A stretch of 64,000 nt of DNA from Bacteroidota bacterium (GTDB taxonomy: Bacteria > Bacteroidota > Ignavibacteria > Palsa-1295), in NCBI GenBank assembly GCA_021324685.1, contig JAJPIQ010000081.1, forward strand, positions 1-64,000, given 5' to 3'. The notes below the pieces were generated by a model that ran no database searches, was not told where the DNA came from, and saw nothing but the letters and a program-made list of their open reading frames with translations. This document shows, in pieces, positions 43,841-52,522 of this stretch. The translations under genes were made by a program, and so were the position numbers. Numbering within the stretch: position 1 is the first letter of the stretch; the number at the start of each line of letters is the position of its first letter.

Positions 43841-44977
43841 ATGGCAAAGGTCTTATTAGGCATGTCGGGCGGGCTCGATTCCTCGGTGGCAGCGGCGCTG
43901 CTTCGGGAAGAAGGGCACGAGGTCATTGGCATGACCATCAAGACCTACAATTATTCCGATGTGGGCGGGAATTCGCAGGCGGGAAGCACTGTGCCACGCG
44001 ATACAAGTTGCTGCTCACTCGATGGGATCAACGATGCCCGGCGCGTGGCGGCGAAGCTCGGGATCCCGCATTATGTGGCCGATATGACCGAGGAGTTCGG
44101 CAGCGAGATCATCGACTATTTTACCGATACGTATCTTTCCGGAAAAACTCCCAATCCCTGCGTCAAGTGTAATCGCGAGATCAAGTGGGCGGCAATGCTG
44201 CGGAAAGCCGATGCGCTCGGGTGCGAGTTTATTGCGACCGGCCATTATGCCAGACTGCGGGAAGTAAATGGCCGGACGGTCATTTCCCGAGCGGCCGATG
44301 CCGTGAAGGACCAGACCTATGCGCTCTGGGCCGTCCGACAGGAGCACCTGAAGCGTACGAAGTTCCCGCTCGCCCCGTACACGAAGGCGGAGAGCCGCGA
44401 GATCGCGCGAGCGCATGGACTTGCCGTTGCGAACAAGCAGGAAAGTTACGAGATCTGTTTCGTGACCGATAACGACTATCGACGGTTCCTTCGCGATCGC
44501 GTCGGCACGGTACGGGACGGTCGCGGTGGCTCAATGGACGATCGCCATGCGTTTCAGGATGGGAATTTTGTTTTGCATGGCGAGCCCGTGGGGCGTCATG
44601 ACGGCGTACCGTTTTATACGATCGGTCAGCGCAAGGGCCTCGGGCTTAGCCTCGCGTCGCATCCGGAACCGCTGTATGTCACCGGACTCGATATTCTTCG
44701 GAATGAGGTGATCGTCGGCGACGATGAAGATCTCTTCGGGAACGAGCTTACGGCGCACGATGTGAACCTGATCAAGTACGATGCGCTTCCCGACGAAGGC
44801 ATGAACGTTGTTGCGAAGATCCGTTATAAGGACGAGGGTGCTCTCGCCCGTATCGTGGCGCTCCCGGACGGCCGCGTCCATGTTTTATTCGAAGAGCCTC
44901 GACGGGCGATCACCCCCGGACAGTCCGTTGCGTTTTATGAAGGAGACGATCTTGTGGGCGGCGGAATTATTTCGTGA
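43841..44977 (+). CDS. mnmA: tRNA-specific 2-thiouridylase MnmA
   Basis: A 378-residue MnmA: the PP-loop GMSGGLDSSVA at 7-17 activates U34 with ATP; the catalytic cysteines are Cys107 in NPCVKCN and Cys206 in YEICFVTD. The C-terminal beta-barrel has GQRKGLGLS and EEPRRAITPGQSVAFY. It makes 2-thiouridine at the wobble position of Glu, Gln and Lys tRNAs. The last codons (GGGIIS) are the first unit of a degenerate 18-base tandem repeat that continues past the stop. Confidence 0.96.
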   Translation: MAKVLLGMSGGLDSSVAAALLREEGHEVIGMTIKTYNYSDVGGNSQAGSTVPRDTSCCSLDGINDARRVAAKLGIPHYVADMTEEFGSEIIDYFTDTYLSGKTPNPCVKCNREIKWAAMLRKADALGCEFIATGHYARLREVNGRTVISRAADAVKDQTYALWAVRQEHLKRTKFPLAPYTKAESREIARAHGLAVANKQESYEICFVTDNDYRRFLRDRVGTVRDGRGGSMDDRHAFQDGNFVLHGEPVGRHDGVPFYTIGQRKGLGLSLASHPEPLYVTGLDILRNEVIVGDDEDLFGNELTAHDVNLIKYDALPDEGMNVVAKIRYKDEGALARIVALPDGRVHVLFEEPRRAITPGQSVAFYEGDDLVGGGIIS

Positions 44978-45068
44978 ATCGAAATTATTTTCGCTGTCGA
45001 AATTATCTGAACTGGAATTATTGTTTGAAGCAGGATTATTGTTTGGAACGGGATTATTGCCCGGAGCA
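44963..45068. repeat. degenerate 18-base tandem repeat at the 3' end of mnmA
   Basis: Six units start at 44963, 44981, 44999, 45014, 45033 and 45051, each beginning G(G/A)(A)ATTAT, with lengths of 18, 18, 15, 19, 18 and 18 bases. The first unit lies in the last codons of mnmA. The last two units are the most alike (GGATTATTG...). No spacers are present, so it is not a CRISPR array. Confidence 0.65.
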
Positions 45069-45085
45069 TGATGTAATTATTTAGA

Positions 45086-45571
45086 ATGAAAGCTTGCCTG
45101 GTCGGTCTTTTTCTTTGTCTTGCGATCCTCTCGAACGGTTGCAACGGGAACATCACGAATCCCTATACGCCGCTGAACCCGGGGTCGCTCACGGCCGATT
45201 ACCCGGACGGAACGGAATTTATTTCTTCGGAAGGCCATGTCGCCAACGATGGGACCGATTATGTGGTCACGGCGACGCAGGACGTCAGCGGGGCACCCGC
45301 CGATGAGATCACGATGCAGATCCCGATCCCAGCGAATTCGACGGTGCCGTTTACCGTGAGTTCCTTGCCGGACGATGCGATTGTGACCTATTACGATGCC
45401 GTGACCGGGATCACGTACGAGGCGAACTCGACGCAGGGAAGCTGCACGATTACCGTGACCCAAATCTCGCCGACCTTCCAGGGGACCTTCTCGGCGCGGA
45501 CGACTTGTAGCACGACGTTAGACAGCGTTCGGACGCTGCAAAATGGAGCATTCAATGCGAATTACCAGTGA
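45086..45571 (+). CDS. small lipoprotein of unknown function
   Basis: A 161-residue protein with a lipoprotein signal: MKACLVGLFLCLAILSNGC, lipidated Cys19. The mature part is Thr/Asp/Pro-rich and predicted mostly beta (YVVTATQDVSG, ITMQIPIPANSTVPFTVSS, SCTITVTQISPTFQGTFSARTTCS), with one Cys pair. It has no recognisable family. It follows mnmA after the tandem-repeat segment and appears to be transcribed in the same direction. Confidence 0.65.
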   Translation: MKACLVGLFLCLAILSNGCNGNITNPYTPLNPGSLTADYPDGTEFISSEGHVANDGTDYVVTATQDVSGAPADEITMQIPIPANSTVPFTVSSLPDDAIVTYYDAVTGITYEANSTQGSCTITVTQISPTFQGTFSARTTCSTTLDSVRTLQNGAFNANYQ

Positions 45572-45677
45572 TTCCCGCTGAACTCAGGCTAATTATCTTC
45601 ATTTTTCTCTTAAAATTACCGCTTCAGAGCATTCTGGCCTGAAAATTGATTCAATCTGTCTGTTTTTTCTCTATCCG

Positions 45678-45715
45678 TATTTTTTAGTTTTTAAGCTATT
45701 TTTTAGCTTTTAAGC
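45678..45715. repeat. two 19-base direct repeats
   Basis: TATTTTTTAGTTTTTAAGC (45678-45696) is followed directly by TATTTTTTAGCTTTTAAGC (45697-45715), with one mismatch. The junction also forms an AAGCTA/TAGCTT hairpin. It lies in AT-rich DNA 45 bases before the next ORF and may influence its transcription. Confidence 0.5.
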
Positions 45716-45759
45716 TCAGAAATGACAGGACAATTCATAAATATTAGAAGAATAGTCCA

Positions 45760-46218
45760 GTGATCTATGGAATTGCTGCTCCGCCCGGAACTACGAAGAC
45801 CGTGGGTTCCTCGGTCGACCGCTATGCCGAATGGCTCCGCCGGCGCAGCGTTCATTCTTTTGTACTCGACCCTGCCGTGACGACGAAGTTTCAAAATCCA
45901 TATGGCGCGTGTAATTTTATTGTGACCTGGGATGGTGAGGACGTGCGAGAAGTACTTTCCGCCATTCGTTTTGCACGTGAAGCCGGAGACCGGTTCATAC
46001 AGGACAAGCTTATCGAATACATTTTGAACATTCCCTTTCGGAATCCGCGACCTGCCGATATTCCGGCGTTTGTAGGCAAGCCGGTCTGGGCCGTCGATAA
46101 GCACGGCCGAGCGCTCGTCGGAATGCCGGGATCGGAAACCATCATCGATGTATCCGAGCTGCGCGAGCTGGCCCATCATACCGGTCCGATCACGTCGCAT
46201 CCGTCTTCCTCGAGTTGA
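45760..46218 (+). CDS. protein of unknown function upstream of KirBac
   Basis: A 152-residue soluble protein starting at GTG (45760). It has plausible protein composition, with helical segments SVDRYAEWLRRRSVHSFVLD and EDVREVLSAIRFAREAGDRFIQDKLIEYI and a C-terminal strand-rich part (PVWAVDKHGRALVGMPGSETIIDVSELRELA). No family was recognised. A longer antisense frame (45703-46233) looks like a shadow. The potassium channel gene begins 36 bases after the stop on the same strand. Confidence 0.5.
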   Translation: MIYGIAAPPGTTKTVGSSVDRYAEWLRRRSVHSFVLDPAVTTKFQNPYGACNFIVTWDGEDVREVLSAIRFAREAGDRFIQDKLIEYILNIPFRNPRPADIPAFVGKPVWAVDKHGRALVGMPGSETIIDVSELRELAHHTGPITSHPSSSS

Positions 46219-46254
46219 GAACGGGTTGAGCACTTCGCGCTGTTTCTCTCGCTT

Positions 46255-47184
46255 ATGGCAGCGAGGCGCTTCGAAGATTTAGGTATTGGGACAAAGGCCG
46301 CGGAGGCCCGCGTCCGGCTGCTCAATCGCGACGGGACCTTCAATGTTCGCCGCAAGGGCCTTCCGTTCCTGACCTGGTTCAGCGGGTATCATTATCTTAT
46401 TTCGATCCCATGGTGGAAGTTCAACCTGTGGATCGTTTTTTCCTATGTTCTTATCAATGCGTTTTTTGGATTGATCTATCTTACGATCGGGACCGAGGGC
46501 CTGGTCGGGATCGATGGACATTCGATCGCAGAACGGTATCTCCAGGCAGTGTTCTTTAGTACGCAGACATTCACGACCGTCGGCTTTGGGCGCATTGCGC
46601 CCGTGGGAATCCTTTCCAATGTTGCCGCGGCTCTGGAATCGCTGACGGGTCTGCTCTCCTTCGCGTTTGCGACCGGTCTCGTCTATGGGCGGTTTTCTCG
46701 GCCGATCGCGAAGGTTATTTTCAGCCAACAGGCGGTCATTGCCCCCTACGAAGGGAAAACAGCGTTTATGTTCCGCGTTGCGAACCAGCGTTCGAACCAG
46801 TTGATCGATGTGGGAGCAACGGTAACGTTAAGCCGTGTAGAACTCGATAGCCGGGGGGAGAAAAGGCGGCAATTTTATCCGTTGGAGTTAGAGCGATCCT
46901 CGGTAACGTTCTTTCACCTGAGCTGGACGGTCGTCCATCCCATCGACGATCACAGCCCGCTCTATGGAGTGACCAAGGAAGAATTGGACGCTTCGGACGC
47001 AGAATTTTTAGTGCTGCTGAAAGCCTTCGACGATACCTTTTCCCAGACGGTCCACACCAGAACGTCGTACAAGAGCAGGGAAGTGATGTACGGCCATAAG
47101 TTCAAGAGCATTATTCGGACCGGTCGCGATGGCATGACGGAGATCGAACTCGACAAGATCCACGATCACGAGGCCATTGTTTAG
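46255..47184 (+). CDS. inward-rectifier potassium channel (KirBac type)
   Basis: A 309-residue channel. Slide-helix and first membrane helix lie at about 50-78 (WWKFNLWIVFSYVLINAFFGLIYL), the pore helix at about 94-107, the selectivity filter TVGFG at 108-112, and the second membrane helix at about 120-145, ending in the Kir signature GRFSRP. The cytoplasmic immunoglobulin-like domain follows (FMFRVANQRSNQLIDVGATVTLSRVE, LSWTVVHPIDDHSPLYG). It conducts potassium across the inner membrane as a tetramer. It converges on the crotonase gene with a 4-base overlap. Confidence 0.93.
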   Translation: MAARRFEDLGIGTKAAEARVRLLNRDGTFNVRRKGLPFLTWFSGYHYLISIPWWKFNLWIVFSYVLINAFFGLIYLTIGTEGLVGIDGHSIAERYLQAVFFSTQTFTTVGFGRIAPVGILSNVAAALESLTGLLSFAFATGLVYGRFSRPIAKVIFSQQAVIAPYEGKTAFMFRVANQRSNQLIDVGATVTLSRVELDSRGEKRRQFYPLELERSSVTFFHLSWTVVHPIDDHSPLYGVTKEELDASDAEFLVLLKAFDDTFSQTVHTRTSYKSREVMYGHKFKSIIRTGRDGMTEIELDKIHDHEAIV

Positions 47185-48038
47185 CCCGGCCGTTTTCGGA
47201 TCTTCTTATAGTTCACCGGCCGCTTCTCATTGAAGGCGCTGATCCCTTCGGTTACTTCGTCGGAGAGATTATGGATCGAAAGCCAGTCCCGCGCATGGCC
47301 GATCGTCGTATGCCACGAAAAGTCCTTCCAGAAATTGAGATTCTGCTTCGTGTAACGAAGGCATTCTGGAAGTTTATTATAGAGCTTTTCGCAGAGCCGC
47401 GCCACGGCACGATCCAAGTCCGCTTTGGGAACGACTTCGTTCACCAAGCCCCACTCGAGCGCCTTCTGGGCAGGGATCTCTTCACATAAGAAAAGGATTT
47501 CGCGAGCGCGGCGATCGCCGACCATAATGGGAAGCCACTGTGTGGCTCCGGCGGCGGCGACGCTCCCGCGGGCCGCGCCGACCTGCCGGATGATCACATG
47601 ATCGGCCGCGATCGCGAGGTCGCACGAGATATTGACTTCGTTACCGCCGCCCACGACCATGCCGTTCAAACGGGCGACCGTCGGTTTCCCGATATTGCGA
47701 AGCCGCTCGTGCATTTCGATGAAGACCCGCATCCATTTGTAATAATCGTTCGGGTTCCCAACGAAAAACTCTTCCTGTTCCCGCAGGTCCGCACCGGTCG
47801 AAAAGGCCTGATCCCCGGCGCCCGTCACCACGAGGACGGCAACATCGTCATCCCAGGACGCATCTTCGATCGCGACCATCATTTCGCGCAGCGTCGTCAG
47901 GTTCAGGCAATTCAGGACCTCCGGGCGATTGATCGTCAGCGTTGCGACATATTCGTTCTTTTCGTACAAAATGTGCGAGAACTGAAAGTTCCGCTTTTCA
48001 TTGTATGGGCTAAGTTCCTGAGAAGATTTTTTTGGCAT
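47181..48038 (-). CDS. enoyl-CoA hydratase/isomerase family protein (MenB-like)
   Basis: A 285-residue crotonase-fold protein: VATLTINRPEVLNCLN, the oxyanion-hole segments FSTGADLREQEEF and ARLNGMVVGGGNEV, and GDRRAREILFLCEEIPAQKALEWGLVNEVVP, which resembles MenB (naphthoyl-CoA synthase). The region equivalent to the MenB and crotonase active-site helix reads RGSVAAAGATQWLP, without an obvious acid, so the exact reaction is uncertain. It is encoded 2 bases after the EthD-domain gene, so the two form an operon. Confidence 0.85.
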   Translation of the reverse strand: MPKKSSQELSPYNEKRNFQFSHILYEKNEYVATLTINRPEVLNCLNLTTLREMMVAIEDASWDDDVAVLVVTGAGDQAFSTGADLREQEEFFVGNPNDYYKWMRVFIEMHERLRNIGKPTVARLNGMVVGGGNEVNISCDLAIAADHVIIRQVGAARGSVAAAGATQWLPIMVGDRRAREILFLCEEIPAQKALEWGLVNEVVPKADLDRAVARLCEKLYNKLPECLRYTKQNLNFWKDFSWHTTIGHARDWLSIHNLSDEVTEGISAFNEKRPVNYKKIRKRPG

Positions 48039-48040
48039 GG

Positions 48041-48367
48041 TTATAAGGAGATTTCTTCCGTACGGCCGACAATCATCGAGACCAGCGGCCCGGCAAAACC
48101 CATCAGGTCTTTGGCGGCCGCGCGGCTATGGGGCTGCTTCATGCTGGCGTTCAGGGCCTCGGCATCGTCAAAATACATCGTGCAGACGACATGCGGTGCG
48201 GCCGCGAGCGTTTCATTCCCAGGCGTAAGCATTTTTTCGACCCAGGTGACTTCCATTTTGCGAAGCCCTTCCATTTTGGCGGCGAGTGGCGTGTGAACGT
48301 CCCGGTAATGTGCATCGAATTCCTCTTTTTGCTCCGGTGCGCGATAGATAGCGGTAAGTGTATACAT
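48041..48367 (-). CDS. EthD-domain protein
   Basis: A 108-residue dimeric alpha/beta-barrel protein of the EthD type: YTLTAIYRAPEQKEEFDAHYRDVHTPLAAKMEGL at the start and CTMYFDDAEALNASMKQPHSRAAAKDLMGFAG at the end. EthD-like proteins accompany degradation pathways of ethers and other organics; the biochemical role is poorly known. The coupling to a crotonase gene suggests a joint role in acyl-CoA or aromatic metabolism. Confidence 0.85.
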   Translation of the reverse strand: MYTLTAIYRAPEQKEEFDAHYRDVHTPLAAKMEGLRKMEVTWVEKMLTPGNETLAAAPHVVCTMYFDDAEALNASMKQPHSRAAAKDLMGFAGPLVSMIVGRTEEISL

Positions 48368-48437
48368 TGTGCAAAACTACGAAGAATTTCTCTCGATGCC
48401 GAAATTCTCCGTATGAAAGCAGGGAACGGAAACGGCG

Positions 48438-49079
48438 CTATGCCGTGCGGCGCGTTCGCGATTTGGAGGCCTTCAGAAGACGCTTCAGCGCATTCTTTTG
48501 CGTTTCCTTTTTCTTTTTCTGCTGAGGGGCCTGAGAGCGAGAACCATAATCCAGGATCGGTTTCATCGTCCAGTCTTCATCGGCGTATTCGTCCTTATGT
48601 TTGAAGAGCAGCCAGTTGCGTTTGCCTTCGTCTTCCGCGCGCCCATGCATTTCGACCATATGGAACTCTCCGTTCAGCTTTTTCCCATGGAGAAGGATCG
48701 TAATTTTCCCCGCCCGGATCTGGTCCACGAGCGGATCGCCGATTTCTTCGTAGGTTCCCTTGTCCCAGATGCGAACTTCTCCGGCGCCGTATTCGCCCTC
48801 CGGGATCGCTCCTTCGAACCTTCCGTACTCGATCGGATGGTCCTCCACCATCACGGCCAGGTGCTTGTCGTGTGGGTTCATCGAAGGCCCTTTGGGAACG
48901 GCCCAGGACTTCAGGACGCCTTCGGCTTCGAGCCGAAGATCGAAATGCAGGCGCGTCGCGTGGTGCTCGTGGATCACGAAGCGGTGCCCGGCGCCTTTGT
49001 GCTTCTGTCCTCGAGGCTCTTTGGTTTTCGAAAAGTCTCGTTTTTTATAGTATGTTCGGAGTTCCGATGATCGTGGCAT
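48438..49079 (-). CDS. stand-alone DNA ligase D 3'-phosphoesterase domain protein
   Basis: A 213-residue protein equal to the N-terminal PE domain of bacterial LigD, without polymerase or ligase domains. The metal and catalytic motifs are present: HHATRLHFDLRLE (His, His, Asp, Arg) and VEDHPIEYGRFEG (His, Tyr), plus SWAVPKGPS and GAGEVRIWDKGTYE. PE enzymes remove 3'-terminal ribonucleotides and phosphates to heal ends for non-homologous end joining. A basic tail (about 185-213) may bind DNA. The ATG at 49079 is preferred to an upstream start at 49142. No Ku gene is in the window. Confidence 0.9.
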   Translation of the reverse strand: MPRSSELRTYYKKRDFSKTKEPRGQKHKGAGHRFVIHEHHATRLHFDLRLEAEGVLKSWAVPKGPSMNPHDKHLAVMVEDHPIEYGRFEGAIPEGEYGAGEVRIWDKGTYEEIGDPLVDQIRAGKITILLHGKKLNGEFHMVEMHGRAEDEGKRNWLLFKHKDEYADEDWTMKPILDYGSRSQAPQQKKKKETQKNALKRLLKASKSRTRRTA

Positions 49080-49241
49080 AACCTCTGCACGCTTAGAACA
49101 CATTCCTATGCCATGCGGCGGTTCGATGCCGAAACGGCCCATGCATGCGAGTGTGAGCGAAAAGAATTCGTCTTGCCGGTAAAGAATTTAACTCATCGGC
49201 GGAAGATGGTGCTCTCACGTTCTCTCAATTACCTGAAATCT

Positions 49242-50300
49242 ATGAAACACATTGTTGCTATCTTTTTATTGCTTATCGTAGCGAACGTTGCGGTAGCTCA
49301 GATTACGATCACGGCACAAGATTACATCACCCAGGATTCCGGAACCCGAATTGCGACGGATTATACGGCCTCGAGTTTTGCAGATTTTCAAGTGTTTACC
49401 GCGGCCGCAACCGATGGACAAATGTGGGACATTTCCGCTAAGACGTTTAAGGCCGGATTACGGTTACTTGCGCCGCAACTTTATCCTTTTTCGAGCGGAT
49501 TTCCACTCGCCACGGACCCCCATCTTGCGGCTTCGACGCATGTTCTGGAACTGAATCAGGGCAACCCAAACGGTTACCAATATTTTCGTATCGATTCGAC
49601 CGGTCGTTGGCTGATCGGGTCGGTCACCGATAGCTTCCAAGCACACGTCATACAAACGATCTACTACCCTCCGGAGCAGTTAGACAAATTTCCGCTCACG
49701 TACGGAACATCCTGGGAAACTTTGGACACGTTGGACCAATATAAACGCCCGGCGGGTGAGACGATCGTTCAGTCGGCCCAGTTCGTTGTGGACGGATTCG
49801 GAACGTTAAAAATTCCCACTGCGATCGAGGTCCCGGTTCTGCGACTGAAAACGACCGTCACGACGACCACCGCAAACGGAGATTCCATCAAACTCAGTAA
49901 GCACGTGACCTTTCAATGGATGAGTCACGATGGGGCCTATGTTCTGGCGATCGCTACGGATTCGAATCTGAACCCCCTGGATGTCGAGTATTGGGTGACC
50001 GCTCGTGCCGGCAATTTCGTAACGGAAACGAACCCCAACGCGCTCGTACTGGGAGCCAGTCCTAATCCGGTAACCAACGGCTCGATCGATCTTTCTTTTC
50101 ATTCCGATCGAGCCGGTCTGATCCAGATTTCGGTCATGGATGGTCAGGCTCGCAGCGTCATCATGCTCAGGAATGCTCGAGTAGCGCTCGGGGACAACAC
50201 CATTCCCCTCGATGTACGGGCGCTGCCGAATGGAGTGTATTTCGCACGGATCATTACGCAAGGTCGAACGATAGTGCAGAAGTTCATCGTCACGCAGTGA
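49242..50300 (+). CDS. exported protein with type IX C-terminal sorting domain
   Basis: A 352-residue protein. The signal peptide MKHIVAIFLLLIVANVAVAQ fixes the start at 49242. The central domain is beta-rich and unknown. The last 80 residues are a type A sorting domain: ASPNPVTNGSIDLSFHSDRAGLIQISVMD, then IPLDVRALPNGVYFARI and a basic TIVQKFIVTQ end. It should be exported by the type IX system. It converges on the DUF72 gene with an 11-base overlap. Confidence 0.8.
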   Translation: MKHIVAIFLLLIVANVAVAQITITAQDYITQDSGTRIATDYTASSFADFQVFTAAATDGQMWDISAKTFKAGLRLLAPQLYPFSSGFPLATDPHLAASTHVLELNQGNPNGYQYFRIDSTGRWLIGSVTDSFQAHVIQTIYYPPEQLDKFPLTYGTSWETLDTLDQYKRPAGETIVQSAQFVVDGFGTLKIPTAIEVPVLRLKTTVTTTTANGDSIKLSKHVTFQWMSHDGAYVLAIATDSNLNPLDVEYWVTARAGNFVTETNPNALVLGASPNPVTNGSIDLSFHSDRAGLIQISVMDGQARSVIMLRNARVALGDNTIPLDVRALPNGVYFARIITQGRTIVQKFIVTQ

Positions 50301-51027
50301 CGAGTTCTCGTAAGGTCAGCGCATTTTTCGGCGCGTGACCGCCGACATCGTTATCGAAATAAACGTAAATGTTCTTTACATGGCGTTTCCATTCTCCGAT
50401 CTCCTCGGCCCATTTACGCAGTATTCCTTTTCGATAATTACCGCGATACTTCAATCCCGGTCCGTGCAGTCGAATGTAGATGAAATCGGTCGTAACTTCG
50501 TGCGGCGTTTCGAATCCGCCGAGATCGTAGATGCAAAAAGCGGCATTGTACTTTTTTAGCAGGCGATAGACCTCCTCCGTCATCCAGCTCGGATGGCGGA
50601 ATTCGAACGTGCATTCCCGCTTCGGCAGCCGTTTCAGGAATTGTTCCAAACGTTCGAGATTGATCCCGAAGGATGGCGGGAGCTGAAAGAGCAGGGGACC
50701 TAACTTTTTTCCCAGTCCTCGGGCCGCCGAAAGAAAATACGTAAGCGATTCTTCGGCATCGTGTAATTTTTTATTGTGCGTGATATACCGGTTCACTTTG
50801 ACGGCGAAGAGAAATCCTGCCGGAGTTTTCTTTTTCCAGTTTTCGAATGTTGCGCGAGGTGGCTGGTGATAAAAACTGCTGTTCAACTCGACCGTATCGA
50901 AATGCTTTAGATACTCCTCGAACATGCGGCCTGGCGGAGTATGCTTCGGATAAAAAAGACCCCACCAATGGCGATATTGCCAACCCGAAGTTCCAATATG
51001 TATGTTTGCCGGCAGCCGTTGCGTCAT
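50290..51027 (-). CDS. DUF72-family protein (YecE-like)
   Basis: A 245-residue TIM-barrel-like protein of the DUF72/YecE family: IHIGTSGWQYRHWWGLFYP at the start, VELNSSFYHQPPRATFENWKKKTPAGFLFAVKVNRYITH, then LFQLPPSF, FEFRHPSW and FIYIRLHGPGLKYRGNY. The family is widespread and its biochemical function is not established. It reads in the same direction as the CNNM gene, 48 bases after it. Confidence 0.9.
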   Translation of the reverse strand: MTQRLPANIHIGTSGWQYRHWWGLFYPKHTPPGRMFEEYLKHFDTVELNSSFYHQPPRATFENWKKKTPAGFLFAVKVNRYITHNKKLHDAEESLTYFLSAARGLGKKLGPLLFQLPPSFGINLERLEQFLKRLPKRECTFEFRHPSWMTEEVYRLLKKYNAAFCIYDLGGFETPHEVTTDFIYIRLHGPGLKYRGNYRKGILRKWAEEIGEWKRHVKNIYVYFDNDVGGHAPKNALTLRELVTA

Positions 51028-51075
51028 CCCTGAAGTCCCGGATTTCGCATGGAAGCAATAAAAAATTACGCCATC

Positions 51076-52449
51076 TTACGATTCCTGTTCCTTGTTCTCG
51101 AAAACGGCGAGTGGTTCGATCTTGATCTGCTCGAGCTTATGCCGCTTTTTTCGAGTGACCGTAAAGCAGAGGCCACCGGCTTCGATCTTGTCGCCGATGT
51201 TCGGGATGCGCCCCGCATGTTTTTGGACATACCCGGAGATCGTCTGGTAATCGCCACTCTCTTCGAGCGCGGGGAGGCGTCCATCGAAACGGGCATTGAA
51301 ATCGGCGACCGCCATGGTGGGATCGATATAAATGGCCCCCTCTTTTTCGATCACCTCGTCGGACTCGCCAATGTCGGACTCATCGCGGATTTCGCCCACC
51401 AGTTGCTCCATAATATCTTCGAGCGTTACGATCCCCTCGACCCCGCCATGTTCACTGACGACGATCCCCATGTGAATCCGATTTTTTTGGAATTGTACGA
51501 GCAGGTCCGAGATCGGCTGGGTCTCACTGACAAAGAGGGCCGGCCGCAGCGTGCGGGTGATCAGGGCAAAAAATTCCTCTTCGCTTTCACGACTCGGAAC
51601 GCTCATCCGCTCGAGTTGCGAGATCGCTGGAATGATGTCCTTCACATGCAGGACCCCGACGATCTCGTCCAGCGAATGGCGGAACACGGGCAGCCGTGAA
51701 TAGCCTTCGTCCTCGATGATATGCAGGAGTTCCCTCGGTTCGAGTTCGAGATCGAGTGCGACGACTTCGGAACGATGGACCATGATCTCGCGGACAACGG
51801 TTTCGCCAAAGTCGAAGAGCGATTCGATCATCGTCCGCTCCCGGCGTTCGACGACCCCGGCTCTTGTACTTTCCAGGATCACGCCCATCAGTTCCTCGCG
51901 CGTATGGCCGCCTTCTTCCGAGGCTTTCGGAAGGCCGAACGTCCGAAGCGCGAGATTGACCATTTTATTCAACGACCAGATGAGCGGGCGAAAAATGCGG
52001 TAATAGATCGTGAGCGGTCGCGCCGTTTTCAGCGCGGCTTCGACTTCGAAATTGATGGCGATCACCTTCGGTACTTGTTCGCCCAACACGATATGCAGGG
52101 AGGTGAGTACTAAGAATCCGATCACAAAACTGACCGATGCTGCGACGGAGGGAGCGATGGCGAAAAAATCGAACGCGGGTTCCAAAATGCCGGACATGAG
52201 CGGCTCACCGATCCAGCCCAGTGCAAGGCTCGCAAGGGTAATTCCGACCTGCGTCGCCGATAGGAACGAATCGAGATTGTCCCGTACGCGCTTGGCGGCC
52301 AGCGCCTTTGGATCTTTTTTTTGGATAAGATCGTCGATCTGCCCTAAGCGCAGTTTTACGGCTGCGTACTCGGCGGTGACAAAAAAACCGTTCAGTAAAA
52401 CAAGGATCAGGACCAGGAAAAGCTCGCCGACAGTCGTCATGCGCTTCAA
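51076..52449 (-). CDS. CNNM/CorC-type membrane protein with CBS pair (hemolysin family)
   Basis: A 457-residue protein. Residues 5-165 form the DUF21/CNNM membrane domain with three to four helices (ELFLVLILVLLNGFFVTAEYA, QVGITLASLALGWIGEP, VLTSLHIVLGEQVPK). A CBS pair follows (MVHRSEVVALDLE to LHVKDI, then MGIVVSEHGGVEGIVTLEDIMEQLVGEI), and a C-terminal CorC/HlyC domain (FNARFDGRLPALEESGDYQTISGYVQ). Related proteins move or sense magnesium; the 'hemolysin' name is historical. Confidence 0.92.
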   Translation of the reverse strand: MKRMTTVGELFLVLILVLLNGFFVTAEYAAVKLRLGQIDDLIQKKDPKALAAKRVRDNLDSFLSATQVGITLASLALGWIGEPLMSGILEPAFDFFAIAPSVAASVSFVIGFLVLTSLHIVLGEQVPKVIAINFEVEAALKTARPLTIYYRIFRPLIWSLNKMVNLALRTFGLPKASEEGGHTREELMGVILESTRAGVVERRERTMIESLFDFGETVVREIMVHRSEVVALDLELEPRELLHIIEDEGYSRLPVFRHSLDEIVGVLHVKDIIPAISQLERMSVPSRESEEEFFALITRTLRPALFVSETQPISDLLVQFQKNRIHMGIVVSEHGGVEGIVTLEDIMEQLVGEIRDESDIGESDEVIEKEGAIYIDPTMAVADFNARFDGRLPALEESGDYQTISGYVQKHAGRIPNIGDKIEAGGLCFTVTRKKRHKLEQIKIEPLAVFENKEQES

Positions 52450-52522
52450 AATTACGGAATTTTTGGCGACGGGCGGATGAGCGGGAAAAAACAGACTATG
52501 CCGTCACCACAGCGCTTCGGAT

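Noticed and set aside
45703-46233. Minus-strand 176-codon frame opposite the unknown gene before KirBac
   Set aside because: Low-complexity basic composition and no features; the plus-strand frame has better protein character and fits the KirBac direction.
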